This document shows, piece by piece, positions 39,894 through 49,780 of a DNA stretch of 64,000 nucleotides. The notes beneath the pieces were generated by a model that saw nothing but the letters and a program-made list of their open reading frames with translations, ran no database searches and was not told where the DNA came from. Location: the NCBI RefSeq assembly GCF_900095215.1, contig NZ_LT606949.1, forward strand, positions 1,088,689 through 1,152,688. The letters are read 5' to 3'. A program made the position numbers and the translations under genes. Source of the DNA: Polynucleobacter necessarius (lineage in GTDB: Bacteria > Pseudomonadota > Gammaproteobacteria > Burkholderiales > Burkholderiaceae). The stretch's first letter is position 1, and each line of letters opens with the position of its first letter.

Positions 39894-41504
39894 TTACTTA
39901 CGCTCAAGCAAGAAATTCACCAACAAAGGAACCGGCCGACCAGTGGAACCCTTAGCGGCACCACTCCTCCAAGCGGTTCCTGCGATATCCAAGTGAGCCC
40001 ATTTATATTTTTCAGTAAAGCGCGACAAGAAACAAGCCGCGGTCACACTACCGGCTGGACGTCCGCCAATATTGGCCACATCTGCGAAATTGGATTTGAG
40101 TTGCTCATGATAGACCGCGTCCAAAGGCAAGCGCCAGACAGTATCCAAGGAAGCATGACCCGCTTTGGTGAGCTCGTTAACTAAGCCTTCATCCTCAGAA
40201 AACAAACCGCTGTGAACATGCCCCAAGGCAATAATGCAAGCACCAGTTAAAGTGGCAACGTCAATGACTGCGGCCGGCTTAAAACGCTCTACATAGGTTA
40301 GCGCGTCACACAGAATTAAACGACCCTCGGCATCCGTATTGAGAATCTCAATTGTTTGACCAGACATGCTCTTCACAATATCGCCAGGACGTGTAGCCTG
40401 TCCTGATGGCATATTTTCACAAGTAGGAATGACGCCAATCACATTTTTCTTTAACTTCAGTAAAGAAACGGAGTACATCGTACCAATTACGGATGCGGCG
40501 CCACACATGTCGTACTTCATTTCATCCATAGCTTCACCTGGCTTGAGCGAAATGCCGCCAGTGTCAAAAGTAATACCCTTGCCAACCAAGACGATCGGCG
40601 CTTCGCCAGCCTTACCACCTTGATGACGCATCACAATAAATTGTGGCGGCGTATCAGAACCTTTGGCAACTGATAAGAATGAGCCCATTCCAAAAGCTTC
40701 AATTTGCTTACGACCCAGTACTTCCACTTTTAAGCCAGTCTTTTTGCTCAAGCCCTGTGCGGTTTTACCCAAGTAAGTTGGCGTGCAAATATTCGGTGGA
40801 AGATTGCCTAAATCCCTTGCCAAATTCATACCTTCAACCATGGCCATACCCTGATCAATAGCAGCTTTCAACTCTTTGGCGCAAGCATCATTGCCCGCAA
40901 ACGTGAGTTGCTTAAAAGTATCCGCTTTATCTCTGGCTTTAAATTTCATTGCCGGCTGACGAACCCCAAAGCGATAAGCTTGGTCGCCAGCGTATTGAAT
41001 AGTCAGGCGAACCTCTTCAGCGATAAATTCAGCCGTATGGGCAAGCGCAAAACTCGGAGTAAACCAAAGCGCGTTTTCAATCGATCCGCCACTAAGCACT
41101 TTCAACGCAGCGCGCGCTACCTTGGAATACGTAGTCAAGTTTCGTTCGCTAGCAAGGTGAATATCACCTAAACCAACTAGCAATACTCGCTTCGCTTTCA
41201 CGCCATTGGTAGCCCAAGACTTTTCTGCGCGCAACATACAAACAGATGCCTGCTTGGAATCCAAGTCCCCAACAATATTGGCATGATTCACCGACCCGCC
41301 AAGTAATAGATCAAGCGCCGACAACAATCCCGCTTTTGCCTTGGCGCCCTTGACTCCGGAAAAGCCATCAAAATCGACCTTTGAATAAGCCATCACCAAA
41401 CAGTCGGTATTGTGGCCAAGCAGGAATTGAAGGCTAGATTTCTGGAGTTTTGGACTCTGAAGGTCGGCTTGATGGAAAATCTTGGTACTAAATTGAATTG
41501 TCAT
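39894..41504 (-). CDS. pepA: Cytosol (leucyl) aminopeptidase
   Basis: Dinuclear metal aminopeptidase of family M17. The 536-residue product carries VGKGITFDTGGISLKP, MKYDMCGAASV and the signature NTDAEGRLILCDAL, with the metal-binding Lys, Asp and Glu residues, and the C-terminal domain end is normal. PepA may also bind DNA in some bacteria. The gene is divergent from lptF, with 157 bases between. Intact. Confidence 0.96.
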   Translation of the reverse strand: MTIQFSTKIFHQADLQSPKLQKSSLQFLLGHNTDCLVMAYSKVDFDGFSGVKGAKAKAGLLSALDLLLGGSVNHANIVGDLDSKQASVCMLRAEKSWATNGVKAKRVLLVGLGDIHLASERNLTTYSKVARAALKVLSGGSIENALWFTPSFALAHTAEFIAEEVRLTIQYAGDQAYRFGVRQPAMKFKARDKADTFKQLTFAGNDACAKELKAAIDQGMAMVEGMNLARDLGNLPPNICTPTYLGKTAQGLSKKTGLKVEVLGRKQIEAFGMGSFLSVAKGSDTPPQFIVMRHQGGKAGEAPIVLVGKGITFDTGGISLKPGEAMDEMKYDMCGAASVIGTMYSVSLLKLKKNVIGVIPTCENMPSGQATRPGDIVKSMSGQTIEILNTDAEGRLILCDALTYVERFKPAAVIDVATLTGACIIALGHVHSGLFSEDEGLVNELTKAGHASLDTVWRLPLDAVYHEQLKSNFADVANIGGRPAGSVTAACFLSRFTEKYKWAHLDIAGTAWRSGAAKGSTGRPVPLLVNFLLERK

Positions 41505-41661
41505 AATCTATTACGGTGCTTTGGTCGTTTCAAAAGAGGGGTAATTGCTAATCTGGTAGGTTTATCCATTATCCTCCGATATAAGAATAATCCCCTTATC
41601 CATAGCAATATAAGCCATTTACTAACTTCAATCACCCCAAGAATCCAGAACCTTATTTCTC

Positions 41662-42777
41662 ATGATTTTTAAACAGGTCCTTCGCCGCGAACTCAGTTTG
41701 ACGACTGGTGGGGTCTTTTTGGTCTTAGTCACCATTATGGTGACTACGTTAGTGATTCGAATTTTGGGTTACGCCGCCAATGGCGTGGTAAATCCCGAAG
41801 ATGCGCTCGTTTTAATCGCCTTAGCCACCTTGGGATACCTAGCGGTTCTTTTAACCGTTTCCTTGTTTGTTGCCACTCTCATTGTGTTGGTGCGCTGGTA
41901 CAAAGATTCAGAAATGATTGTTTGGTTCGCGAGTGGCTTAAGCGTTACCAATCTCATTCGCCCCATTCTCCAATTTGCCACTCCACTCATCATCATCATC
42001 GCTTTACTTGCCCTCTTTGTCTGGCCCTGGGCAAATCGAGAATCCACTTTAATGAGTCAGCGTTTTCAACAACGTGATGATGTGTCCATGCTGAGCGCCG
42101 GACAATTTAAAGAATCGGCAAAAGCGGAGCGGGTCTTCTTTATTGAAGAGCTTGATGTGGATAAGAGCGAGGTAAAGAATATCTTTGTGGCCGACTCCAA
42201 GAATGGTCGCCTCAGCATTGCGGCGTCATCTACAGGCTATATTCAACATTCTGCAGGCGGTGAAAAATCTATCATCCTTCATAACGGCAGGCGCTATGAG
42301 GGACAACCTACTCAGCCCGATTTTAGAATCCTGGAATTTAACGAATACAGCACCAAGATCCGCAGCAAAGATGCCTTAGCGCCGGCACCGCGAGACCGCG
42401 AGAAGACGGTTACTGAACTTCTCAATGATCCCAGCCCAGCCTCCATTAATCCCAATCGCGCGGAATTACTCTGGCGCATTGGCTTGCCTTTGATGGCTTT
42501 AGGTCTAGTGCTGATTGCGATACCCCTCGCCTACGTCAACCCACGCCTAGGTAACTACACCGCCATGTTCTACGCGGTCCTGATCTACTTAATTTATAGC
42601 AACCTGCTGAATCTGACGCAAAACTTTGTCTCACAAGGCAAGGTCAGCGTCTTTGTTGCGATCTGGCCAATTCATTTGCTGGCTCTACTGATTGCAACAG
42701 TCTTAATTCGCAATCGCATCAATCCATCATTGAAGTGGTGGCTTCGTCAATTACCCGCTTCGATGGCTCGCAAATGA
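41662..42777 (+). CDS. lptF: LPS export ABC transporter permease LptF
   Basis: Inner-membrane subunit of the LptB2FG complex that extracts LPS for transport to the outer membrane. The 371-residue product has the N-terminal MIFKQVLRRELSLTTGGVFLVLVTIM, a long periplasmic domain, and C-terminal helices including LLWRIGLPLMALGLVLIAIPLAYVNPR. It overlaps lptG by four bases (ATGA), so the two subunits are translationally coupled. Intact. Confidence 0.93.
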   Translation: MIFKQVLRRELSLTTGGVFLVLVTIMVTTLVIRILGYAANGVVNPEDALVLIALATLGYLAVLLTVSLFVATLIVLVRWYKDSEMIVWFASGLSVTNLIRPILQFATPLIIIIALLALFVWPWANRESTLMSQRFQQRDDVSMLSAGQFKESAKAERVFFIEELDVDKSEVKNIFVADSKNGRLSIAASSTGYIQHSAGGEKSIILHNGRRYEGQPTQPDFRILEFNEYSTKIRSKDALAPAPRDREKTVTELLNDPSPASINPNRAELLWRIGLPLMALGLVLIAIPLAYVNPRLGNYTAMFYAVLIYLIYSNLLNLTQNFVSQGKVSVFVAIWPIHLLALLIATVLIRNRINPSLKWWLRQLPASMARK

Positions 42778-43928
42778 AGTTGCTCTTCCCCTTTATATAT
42801 GAGCGCTATTTAGCCAAGCAGATTTACGCTGCTTTTGGCTTTATCTTATTTGCCTTGGTGGCTTTATTTTTGTTTTTTGATATTTTGAGTGAGCTCGGCT
42901 CTGTGCAAGGCGCTTATACACTTCCCCTTGCCTTACTCCATGTTCTTCTCAAGGCGCCTAGCCGTATCTCTGAGATCATTCCGATTGCAGGCTTAATCGG
43001 CAGTATCTATGTTTTTGCCATGCTCGCCAGTCAGTCTGAATTCACCATCTTGCGTATCGCTGGTTTAGATGTCAAATGCGGTCTCATTACCCTCGCCAAA
43101 ATTTCACTTCCTTTAATAGCGCTAACACTCATCATGAGTGAATGGGTTGGCCCATATACCGAAGCCAAATCTGACCAGATTCGTATGAAAGCAATGGGGT
43201 CGGCCTACTCATCCCAATTTAGAACGGGTGTCTGGGTAAAGGATTGTCTACGAGATGAAGATGGAAGAGGCCCCGTTCGGCCAGGCGTGCGCTATGTCAA
43301 CGTAGGCAAGGTTGATAAAGATAATGAAATTCGCAATATCCGTATGTACGAGTTTGATGACACTTACCATCTCCTCTCCATTCGAAGCGCAGTCTCTGGT
43401 CAGTTTGATGAAACCGGCATCTGGGTTCTCAATGATGTGACAGAAACTCGCTTTAAAGAAACCAAGCAGTCCGATCCACTGAACCCTGTATTCACTGCGC
43501 AAACTTTTACGCACCCAATTGTCACCCTGGAATCCGAAGTTACTCCACAGATTCTGAATTTTCTCTTAATCAGCCCAGAAAAAATGTCGATCGTAAGTTT
43601 GGGTCGTTTTATCTCGTATCTGCGGGATAAAAAGCAAGATGCGCAACGCCACTCCATTGCCTTCTGGCAAAAAGTGATTTACCCGTTCACGATTTTCGTC
43701 ATGCTCACTCTCGCGCTTCCTTTTGCTTATTTAAAAGTACGTGCTGGTAGCGTTGGCATTAAGGTCTTCTGTGGCATCATTCTGGGAATTAGCTTCCAAC
43801 TATTTCACTCTCTATTCTCAAATATGGGGCTTTTGGGATATTGGCCAGCCCTCCTCACCGCCATTACCCCTCCCCTGCTCTATTTCTTTTTGGGGCTGCT
43901 TGGATTGCGCCGGGTTTCAAGGGCTTAA
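42774..43928 (+). CDS. lptG: LPS export ABC transporter permease LptG
   Basis: Second permease of LptB2FG. I chose the ATG at 42774, which overlaps the lptF stop; the frame is open from 42735, inside lptF. The 384-residue product has ERYLAKQIYAAFGFILFALVALFLFFDILSELG, PSRISEIIPIAGLIGSIYVFAMLASQSEF and the C-terminal FWQKVIYPFTIFVMLTLALPFAY, all family blocks. The coupled order lptF-lptG is standard. Intact. Confidence 0.93.
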   Translation: MKLLFPFIYERYLAKQIYAAFGFILFALVALFLFFDILSELGSVQGAYTLPLALLHVLLKAPSRISEIIPIAGLIGSIYVFAMLASQSEFTILRIAGLDVKCGLITLAKISLPLIALTLIMSEWVGPYTEAKSDQIRMKAMGSAYSSQFRTGVWVKDCLRDEDGRGPVRPGVRYVNVGKVDKDNEIRNIRMYEFDDTYHLLSIRSAVSGQFDETGIWVLNDVTETRFKETKQSDPLNPVFTAQTFTHPIVTLESEVTPQILNFLLISPEKMSIVSLGRFISYLRDKKQDAQRHSIAFWQKVIYPFTIFVMLTLALPFAYLKVRAGSVGIKVFCGIILGISFQLFHSLFSNMGLLGYWPALLTAITPPLLYFFLGLLGLRRVSRA

Positions 43929-43951
43929 GACCCAAAGATAATTTAGAATGT

Positions 43952-43987
43952 GATTCCTATATCTTTGTAGATATATAGATAGGAATC
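43952..43987 (+). promoter_or_regulatory. Hairpin covering the cysB-like ribosome site
   Basis: GATTCCTAT (43952-43960) pairs exactly with ATAGGAATC (43979-43987), nine base pairs, with nested ATATC/GATAT as an alternative. The 3' arm contains the AGGA ribosome site of the regulator gene that starts at 43991. As DNA, the symmetry could also be a binding site for autoregulation. Confidence 0.5.
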
Positions 43988-43990
43988 CTC

Positions 43991-44872
43991 ATGAATCTTC
44001 ATCAATTCCGTTTGGTGCGGGAAGCCGTGAGGCAAAACTTCAATTTAACGACTGCCGCTAAGGCGCTCTTTACCTCTCAGCCAGGCGTATCCAAAGCGAT
44101 TATTGAATTGGAAGACGAATTGGGTGTGGCGATCTTTCGTCGCCACGGCACACGCATTCGGTCACTCACTGAGCCAGGTAAACGTATTTTGAGTTCGATT
44201 GAGCGCATTCTCGATGAAGTAGAAACACTCAAAAGAGTAGGCAAAGATTTTGCCAGCCAAGACCAAGGAAGTTTTGTGATTGCCACTACGCATACTCAAG
44301 CCCGTTATACCCTTCCAAAAGTGCTCTCCGAATTTACGAAACGCTGTCCAAAGGTGAAGGTCAGCATTCAGCAAGGTAGTCCAGGTCAAATTGTCGAACT
44401 ACTGACACATGATCGCGCCGACATTGCCATCGCCACTGATGGCATTGCCAATACCCAAGGCGTGCTCGCTCTCCCTGGATATCGGTGGCAGCACGTATTG
44501 ATGGTGCCTTTGAGTCATCCACTCCTAAACCAAGCAACACTGACTCTGGAAGAGATCGCCAAATACCCAATCATTACCTATGACAAAGCATTTGCGGGTC
44601 GCAGCAAAATTGATGCCGCTTTTGCGCAACGAAACATCACGCCCGATATTATTTTGGAAGCAATTGATGCCGACGTGATCAAGACCTATGTAGAAACTGC
44701 CATGGGTATCGGCATTGTGGCGGGCCACGCTTACGACCCTGATCGAGATCGCAATTTGAAAGTCATTCCGGCAGGACACTTGTTTGGCAATAACGTCACC
44801 CATCTCGGTGTCAAACAAGGCGCTTATTTGCGCTCTTCTATCCCTTCATTGAGCTCTTTTCGACAACGCTAA
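43991..44872 (+). CDS. cysB: CysB-family LysR regulator with frameshifted C-terminus
   Basis: LysR regulator of sulfur assimilation type. MNLHQFRLVREAVRQNFNLTTAAKALFTSQPGVSKAIIELEDELG is the CysB/Cbl DNA-binding domain, and the effector domain has FVIATTHTQARYTLP, FTKRCPKVKVSIQQGSP and HLGVKQGAYLR. After LRS the frame changes: the expected end FYPFIELFSTTLTKKIVEQAMSNESDTYEI is in the next frame and would stop at 44926-44928, implying one lost base near 44832-44838. The product as read (293 residues) ends in a short wrong tail. The last helices of CysB help packing, so activity may be reduced rather than lost. The start has AGGA inside a hairpin. Confidence 0.85.
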   Translation: MNLHQFRLVREAVRQNFNLTTAAKALFTSQPGVSKAIIELEDELGVAIFRRHGTRIRSLTEPGKRILSSIERILDEVETLKRVGKDFASQDQGSFVIATTHTQARYTLPKVLSEFTKRCPKVKVSIQQGSPGQIVELLTHDRADIAIATDGIANTQGVLALPGYRWQHVLMVPLSHPLLNQATLTLEEIAKYPIITYDKAFAGRSKIDAAFAQRNITPDIILEAIDADVIKTYVETAMGIGIVAGHAYDPDRDRNLKVIPAGHLFGNNVTHLGVKQGAYLRSSIPSLSSFRQR

Positions 44873-44958
44873 CAAAGAAGATCGTTGAGCAAGCAATGTC
44901 GAATGAATCCGATACTTACGAGATTTAATTGGGATCAATAGCTGATTAGCTATGTGAG

Positions 44959-45043
44959 TGGTGCCTCGGGGCGGACTCGAACCGCCACGCCTTGCGGCAC
45001 CGGATTTTGAGTCCGGCACGTCTACCAATTCCATCACCGAGGC
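44959..45043 (-). tRNA. tRNA-Leu (anticodon CAA)
   Basis: An 85-nt cloverleaf on the minus strand. The acceptor stem GCCTCGG/CCGAGGC, an anticodon stem with loop CTCAAAA (anticodon CAA, reading UUG), a long variable arm TGCCGCAAGGCGT and a T-arm GGCGG-TTCGAGT-CCGCC are all present. The 3' CCA is encoded. It lies alone between the regulator and yebC. Confidence 0.97.
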
Positions 45044-45198
45044 AGGTGTTTGCAGTGGAAATTCTGCTTAAAACTTTGCTACTTTGTTACTGCTAAGACA
45101 TAAGAGTTTAACAAAAAATTGGGGCTTACCCCATACCTTAGGTCTAGAACCCCTTAAAATGAGGTCTTCTAGCCAAATTATTAAAAGGAATCACCCGT

Positions 45199-45918
45199 AT
45201 GGCCGGCCATTCGAAATGGGCCAATATTCAGCACCGCAAAGGTCGTCAGGACGAAAAACGCGGCAAGATTTGGACCAAACTCATTAAAGAAATTACCGTT
45301 GCCGCCAAATTGGGTGGCGGCGATGTTGCAACCAATCCTCGTTTACGCCTGGCTATTGATAAAGCCAAAGACTCGAATATGCCAAACGACAACGTGCAAA
45401 GAGCGATTCAGCGCGGCACCGCTTCACTTGAAGGCGTGAACTATGAAGAAATTCGTTATGAAGGCTACGGCATGAATGGCGCCGCCATTATTGTTGATTG
45501 CTTCACTGATAACCGCACCCGTACTGTTGCGGAAGTGCGTCACGCCTTTAACAAAAATGGCGGCAATATGGGAGCCGAAGGTTCGGTAGCTTTCTTATTC
45601 AAACACTGCGGAAAAATGTTGTTTGCTCCAGGCACTAGCAAAGACCAACTCATGGAGGTGGCTTTAGATGCCGGGGCTGAAGATGTCATCACTCACGATG
45701 ACGAATCCCTGGAAGTGTTGTGCCCTGTACTTGATTTTTCTAAAGTGCAAGATGCTATTGGCAAAGCAGGTCTCAAACCTGAACTAGCAACAGTCGCCAT
45801 GCGCCCTGAGACGGAGATTGCATTAGAAGGTGAACAGGCGGAAAGCATGCAGAAATTATTAGATTCGCTAGAAAACCTCGATGACGTTCAAGAAGTATTT
45901 ACGAACGCCGCACTTTAA
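45199..45918 (+). CDS. yebC: YebC/PmpR-family DNA-binding/translation factor
   Basis: The 239-residue product begins [37 protein letters not shown], the family hallmark, and continues [22 protein letters not shown] and [31 protein letters not shown]. Members were described as transcription regulators and more recently as translation factors for proline stretches. It is followed 31 bases later by purD on the same strand. Intact. Confidence 0.94.
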   Translation: MAGHSKWANIQHRKGRQDEKRGKIWTKLIKEITVAAKLGGGDVATNPRLRLAIDKAKDSNMPNDNVQRAIQRGTASLEGVNYEEIRYEGYGMNGAAIIVDCFTDNRTRTVAEVRHAFNKNGGNMGAEGSVAFLFKHCGKMLFAPGTSKDQLMEVALDAGAEDVITHDDESLEVLCPVLDFSKVQDAIGKAGLKPELATVAMRPETEIALEGEQAESMQKLLDSLENLDDVQEVFTNAAL

Positions 45919-45948
45919 TTACTTTATTTAAATATTAGATAGCTTGTT

Positions 45949-47226
45949 ATGAAAATTCTACTTATTGGCTCTGGCGGACGCGAACACGCATTGGCTTGGA
46001 AGATGGCTCAATCCCCTCAAGTGCAAACGGTATACGTTGCCCCTGGTAATGGTGGCACCGCAACCGCCAAGCAGGCTGCAGCAGACATTGAGAATTTGCC
46101 AATCACTGGATTGCAAGAGCTTGCTGATTTTGCGAAACGCGAGAAGATTCATTTGACCGTGGTTGGTCCTGAGGCCTCGCTTGCCGCTGGCATTGTGGAT
46201 GTCTTCCGCAATAACGGCCTACGCATTTTTGGACCAACTCAATTAGCGGCGCAATTGGAATCTTCAAAAGACTTTTCTAAAGCCTTTATGAAACGCCATG
46301 GCATTCCAACAGCGGATTATCAAACGTTTTCTAATGCACTCGAAGCACATGCGTATATCGATGCCAAAGGCGCTCCGATTGTGATCAAGGCAGACGGGCT
46401 TGCCGCTGGTAAAGGTGTTGTTGTTGCCATGAACCTTGAAGAAGCGCATGCTGCGGTTGACATGATGTTGGCTGATAACAAACTCGGCAATGCAGGCGCA
46501 CGTGTTGTGATTGAAGAATTCCTCACCGGCGAAGAAGCCAGCTTCATTGTTTTAGTTGACGGTAAAAATGTGCTTGCATTGGCTACCAGCCAGGATCACA
46601 AACGCTTACTCGATGCCGATCAAGGCCCTAATACTGGCGGCATGGGCGCTTATTCTCCTGCTCCAGTGGTTACCCCGGAAATTCATGCGCGCGTATTGCG
46701 TGAAGTGATCATGCCTACCGTTAAAGGAATGCAAGCCGATGGCATTCCCTATACCGGCTTCCTCTATGCAGGCTTAATGATTGCGCCCGATGGCAAGATC
46801 AAGACTTTGGAATTTAACTGCCGTATGGGCGACCCAGAAACACAGCCGATCATGGCGCGCCTGCGCAGCGATCTCGTGAACGCACTTAATCATGCTGTAG
46901 ATAGCACACTCAATGAAGTAGAGCTGGAATGGGATCGTCGCACTGCCTTAGGGGTTGTGCTTGCCGCCCATAGCTATCCAGACACTCCTCGCGCCGGTGA
47001 TGTCATCACCGGCATTCCTGCCGATACTGAAGATCAAATTACCTTTCATGCTGGCACAAAACTAGAAGATGGCAAGATAGTGACCTCGGGTGGACGTGTG
47101 ATGTGTGTTGTTGGACTGGCCGATACAGTTCGGGGCGCCCAACAAAAAGCATACGAAGCAATCAACCACATTAAATTCGATGGCATACAATATCGCAAAG
47201 ATATTGGCTATCGCGCTATCAAGTAA
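45949..47226 (+). CDS. purD: Phosphoribosylamine--glycine ligase
   Basis: ATP-grasp enzyme of step two of purine synthesis. The 425-residue product has [67 protein letters not shown] and [13 protein letters not shown], all family signatures. Length is normal. hemF begins eight bases after its stop, and the run continues through nadD to rng, probably as one long transcript. Intact. Confidence 0.97.
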   Translation: MKILLIGSGGREHALAWKMAQSPQVQTVYVAPGNGGTATAKQAAADIENLPITGLQELADFAKREKIHLTVVGPEASLAAGIVDVFRNNGLRIFGPTQLAAQLESSKDFSKAFMKRHGIPTADYQTFSNALEAHAYIDAKGAPIVIKADGLAAGKGVVVAMNLEEAHAAVDMMLADNKLGNAGARVVIEEFLTGEEASFIVLVDGKNVLALATSQDHKRLLDADQGPNTGGMGAYSPAPVVTPEIHARVLREVIMPTVKGMQADGIPYTGFLYAGLMIAPDGKIKTLEFNCRMGDPETQPIMARLRSDLVNALNHAVDSTLNEVELEWDRRTALGVVLAAHSYPDTPRAGDVITGIPADTEDQITFHAGTKLEDGKIVTSGGRVMCVVGLADTVRGAQQKAYEAINHIKFDGIQYRKDIGYRAIK

Positions 47227-47234
47227 TTTTTACA

Positions 47235-48179
47235 GTGAGAGCACTCTTGTCAGATCAACACACTCAAATCGATATCGCAGCCTTAAAAGATTATTTTTTA
47301 GGCTTGCAAGATCGCATCACCAGCGCCATGAGCGGTTTGGATGGAAAGGTCTTTGTTTCCGATGAATGGCACAAGCCTGAAGACAGCAAACTCAAAGGTT
47401 ATGGCCGCACTTGCATTTTGGATGGCGGCAACATCCTAGAAAAAGGGGGCGTAGGCTTCTCCCATGTTCGCGGCGATCAAATGCCACCCTCCGCATCGCA
47501 TCATCGCCCTGAAGTCGCAGGTCGCAGCTTTGAGGCCATGGGTGTCTCTCTTGTTTTTCATCCAAACAACCCCAAAGTGCCCACCACACATATGAATGTG
47601 CGCTGTTTCATTGCGCAAGCACCCGACAAAGAACCGGTATGGTGGTTTGGCGGCGGTTTTGATCTCACCCCTTATTACGGCGTTGATGAAGACTGCAAGC
47701 ACTTTCATCAAACCGCCAAGGACGCTTTAGATCCTTTTGGCGAAGAACTCTACCCCCGCTTTAAAAAGTGGTGTGATGAATACTTCTACTTAAGGCACCG
47801 GGAAGAGCCCCGTGGTATCGGCGGCGTTTTCTTTGATGACTTTAATGAGCTTGGTTTTGAAAAGAGCTTTGCGATGACTCGCGCTGTTGGCGATGCATTT
47901 ATTACTGCCTATTTGCCGATCGTGCAACGCCGCTATCAAGATAGCTTCACACCAAAAGAAAAATCATTTCAAGAATATCGCCGTGGTCGCTATGTGGAAT
48001 ACAACCTCATCTTCGATCGTGGCACTATCTTTGGTCTGCACTCTGGGGGTCGCACTGAATCCATTCTGATGTCACTGCCACCCGTAGTTCAATGGTGGTA
48101 CAACTGGCAACCCGAGCCCAGCACGTCTGAAGCCAAGCTTTATGACCACTACCTTAAGCCACGCGACTGGCTAGCCTAA
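47235..48179 (+). CDS. hemF: Oxygen-dependent coproporphyrinogen-III oxidase
   Basis: Oxidative decarboxylation step of haem synthesis, needing O2. The 314-residue product has [67 protein letters not shown], and the ending [35 protein letters not shown] used a GTG start at 47235; the first residues before DQHTQIDIA are uncertain. Retention of this aerobic enzyme implies oxygen is available. Intact. Confidence 0.95.
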   Translation: MRALLSDQHTQIDIAALKDYFLGLQDRITSAMSGLDGKVFVSDEWHKPEDSKLKGYGRTCILDGGNILEKGGVGFSHVRGDQMPPSASHHRPEVAGRSFEAMGVSLVFHPNNPKVPTTHMNVRCFIAQAPDKEPVWWFGGGFDLTPYYGVDEDCKHFHQTAKDALDPFGEELYPRFKKWCDEYFYLRHREEPRGIGGVFFDDFNELGFEKSFAMTRAVGDAFITAYLPIVQRRYQDSFTPKEKSFQEYRRGRYVEYNLIFDRGTIFGLHSGGRTESILMSLPPVVQWWYNWQPEPSTSEAKLYDHYLKPRDWLA

Positions 48180-48189
48180 GCACCCATCA

Positions 48190-48879
48190 TTGAGCACCAT
48201 TAAAAAAATTGGCATTCTTGGTGGCATCTTTGACCCTCCTCATATCGGCCACTTAAAACTAGCCACGCATTTTGCCAAGCTACTGCACCTAGATGCGCTA
48301 TTACTCATCCCCAGTGGTGAGCCATGGCAAAAAGGTTTTGGCATTACTCCAGCAGAAATCCGCTTGCAATTAACTGAGGCTGCTGGCATTGATTTAGCGC
48401 GTGCGTTTTTATATCTCAAAATCTCCACCCAGGTTGGCATTGATCGCATAGAAGTGGATCGCGCTGGCCCTAGCTATGCGATTGATACCGTCAAAGCACT
48501 ACGCGAGCGCTTTGGAGAAAGCGCCAGTCTCATTTGGCTAATGGGGGCAGACTCTTTGCATGTACTACCGAGCTGGAACTCATGGGACAAACTGAGTCAA
48601 TACGTTAATTTTGCGGTTGCCACAAGGCCACAGCACGACTTAAATGAGCCAACCAGTCCTGAAGTAAGTCAATTTTTGCAAGAACATCAGACAAAGGACG
48701 CTGCTGCTCTTGAAAACCAAGCTGCAGGCCTAATATACATTGATGAAAGCGTGAATGTCGATCTGTCCTCTACTGCTCTACGAAACCGCCTGAAATCCAG
48801 CTCTAGAAGCACTGTTGCATCTGAGCAAATTCCAACCCACACCCTAGAAATCATTACAAATCTAGGCTTGTATCAGTAA
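48190..48879 (+). CDS. nadD: Nicotinate-nucleotide adenylyltransferase
   Basis: Makes deamido-NAD from NaMN and ATP. IGILGGIFDPPHIGHLKLA carries the HxGH nucleotidyl-transfer motif, IWLMGADSLHVLPSW the substrate loop, and VDLSSTALRNRLK the C-terminal ISSTxxR-like motif. The 229-residue product begins at a TTG (48190-48192), the only start that keeps the first beta strand. It lies 10 bases after hemF. Intact. Confidence 0.93.
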   Translation: MSTIKKIGILGGIFDPPHIGHLKLATHFAKLLHLDALLLIPSGEPWQKGFGITPAEIRLQLTEAAGIDLARAFLYLKISTQVGIDRIEVDRAGPSYAIDTVKALRERFGESASLIWLMGADSLHVLPSWNSWDKLSQYVNFAVATRPQHDLNEPTSPEVSQFLQEHQTKDAAALENQAAGLIYIDESVNVDLSSTALRNRLKSSSRSTVASEQIPTHTLEIITNLGLYQ

Positions 48880-48926
48880 TCAAGCTAAGATCACCCTAAA
48901 TATAAAAAAATTATTGCCTGGAAAAT

Positions 48927-49316
48927 ATGGACTTACGTAAATTACAACGCGTCGTGATTGATGCTTTGGAAGATGTAAAGGCACAAGATATTCGCGTTTA
49001 TGACACCTCCAAACTCAGCGAGTTATTTGATCGCGTGATCATCGCCACGGGCTCAAGCAATCGCCAAACCCGTTCTTTAGCAATGTCCGTCAAAGAAGCC
49101 GTGAATACTAAAGGTGGAGAGGTCATTGCTATTGAGGGTCTTGAAACTGGTGCATGGGTATTGGTAGATTGTGGGGATATCGTCGTGCACATTTTGCAAC
49201 CGACACTACGCTCTTACTATCAACTTGAAGGTATGTGGGGCGCCAAGCCCGTGCGCGTCAAATTGGCGGGTAGCAAAGGTCTTGCCAAAGCCAGCGAATC
49301 TGAAGAAGGCGAATAA
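48927..49316 (+). CDS. rsfS: Ribosomal silencing factor RsfS
   Basis: Binds L14 of the large subunit and blocks subunit joining under nutrient stress. The 129-residue product has VIDALEDVKAQDIRVYDTSKLSELFDRVIIATGSSNRQTRSLAMSV and GAWVLVDCGDIVVHILQP, the DUF143 signature. The position between nadD and rlmH is the classical one. A short basic and acidic tail follows the domain. Intact. Confidence 0.95.
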   Translation: MDLRKLQRVVIDALEDVKAQDIRVYDTSKLSELFDRVIIATGSSNRQTRSLAMSVKEAVNTKGGEVIAIEGLETGAWVLVDCGDIVVHILQPTLRSYYQLEGMWGAKPVRVKLAGSKGLAKASESEEGE

Positions 49317-49336
49317 GTTCGTCGTCACCCGCATCA

Positions 49337-49780
49337 ATGCGCCTCACGATAGTTTCAGTTGGTCATAAGATGTCCGAGTGGGTTGCTACCGCAACCCATG
49401 ACTACATCAAGAGAATGCCTGCAGACTGCAGCATCGACATCAAAGAGATCAAGCCAGACCTCACACCAGATAAAGAGGCCATCAAAATCGCAGCGGCTAT
49501 TCCGAAGGGCTCTAGAGTCATCGCTCTAGATGAGCGCGGCAAAGATCAAACCACTCAGAATTTGGCCACTCAGCTAGCCAACTGGCGTCAAGAAGACTTT
49601 GATATCACCTTCTTGATTGGAGGCGCAGATGGACTGGATCCGAGCTTGAAAACCACTGCGAAAGCGATGTGGCGTCTGTCCAGCCTGACACTGCCCCATG
49701 CTATGGCTAGAGTATTGCTAGTGGAACAACTCTATCGAGCCTGGACTATCCTGCAAGGTCACCCCTACCATCGTGAGTAA
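49337..49780 (+). CDS. rlmH: 23S rRNA pseudouridine(1915)-N3-methyltransferase
   Basis: SPOUT methyltransferase acting on helix 69 of 70S ribosomes. The 147-residue product has RLTIVSVGHKMSEWV, LDERGKDQTTQ, the SAM-binding knot FLIGGADGLDPSL, and the ending LPHAMARVLLVEQLYRAWTILQGHPYHRE, which is almost invariant. It overlaps maf by eight bases. Intact. Confidence 0.96.
   Translation: MRLTIVSVGHKMSEWVATATHDYIKRMPADCSIDIKEIKPDLTPDKEAIKIAAAIPKGSRVIALDERGKDQTTQNLATQLANWRQEDFDITFLIGGADGLDPSLKTTAKAMWRLSSLTLPHAMARVLLVEQLYRAWTILQGHPYHRE

Noticed and set aside
44846..45037. 63-codon minus-strand open frame
   Set aside because: It runs through the tRNA-Leu gene and is an accidental reading of the tRNA and its flank.
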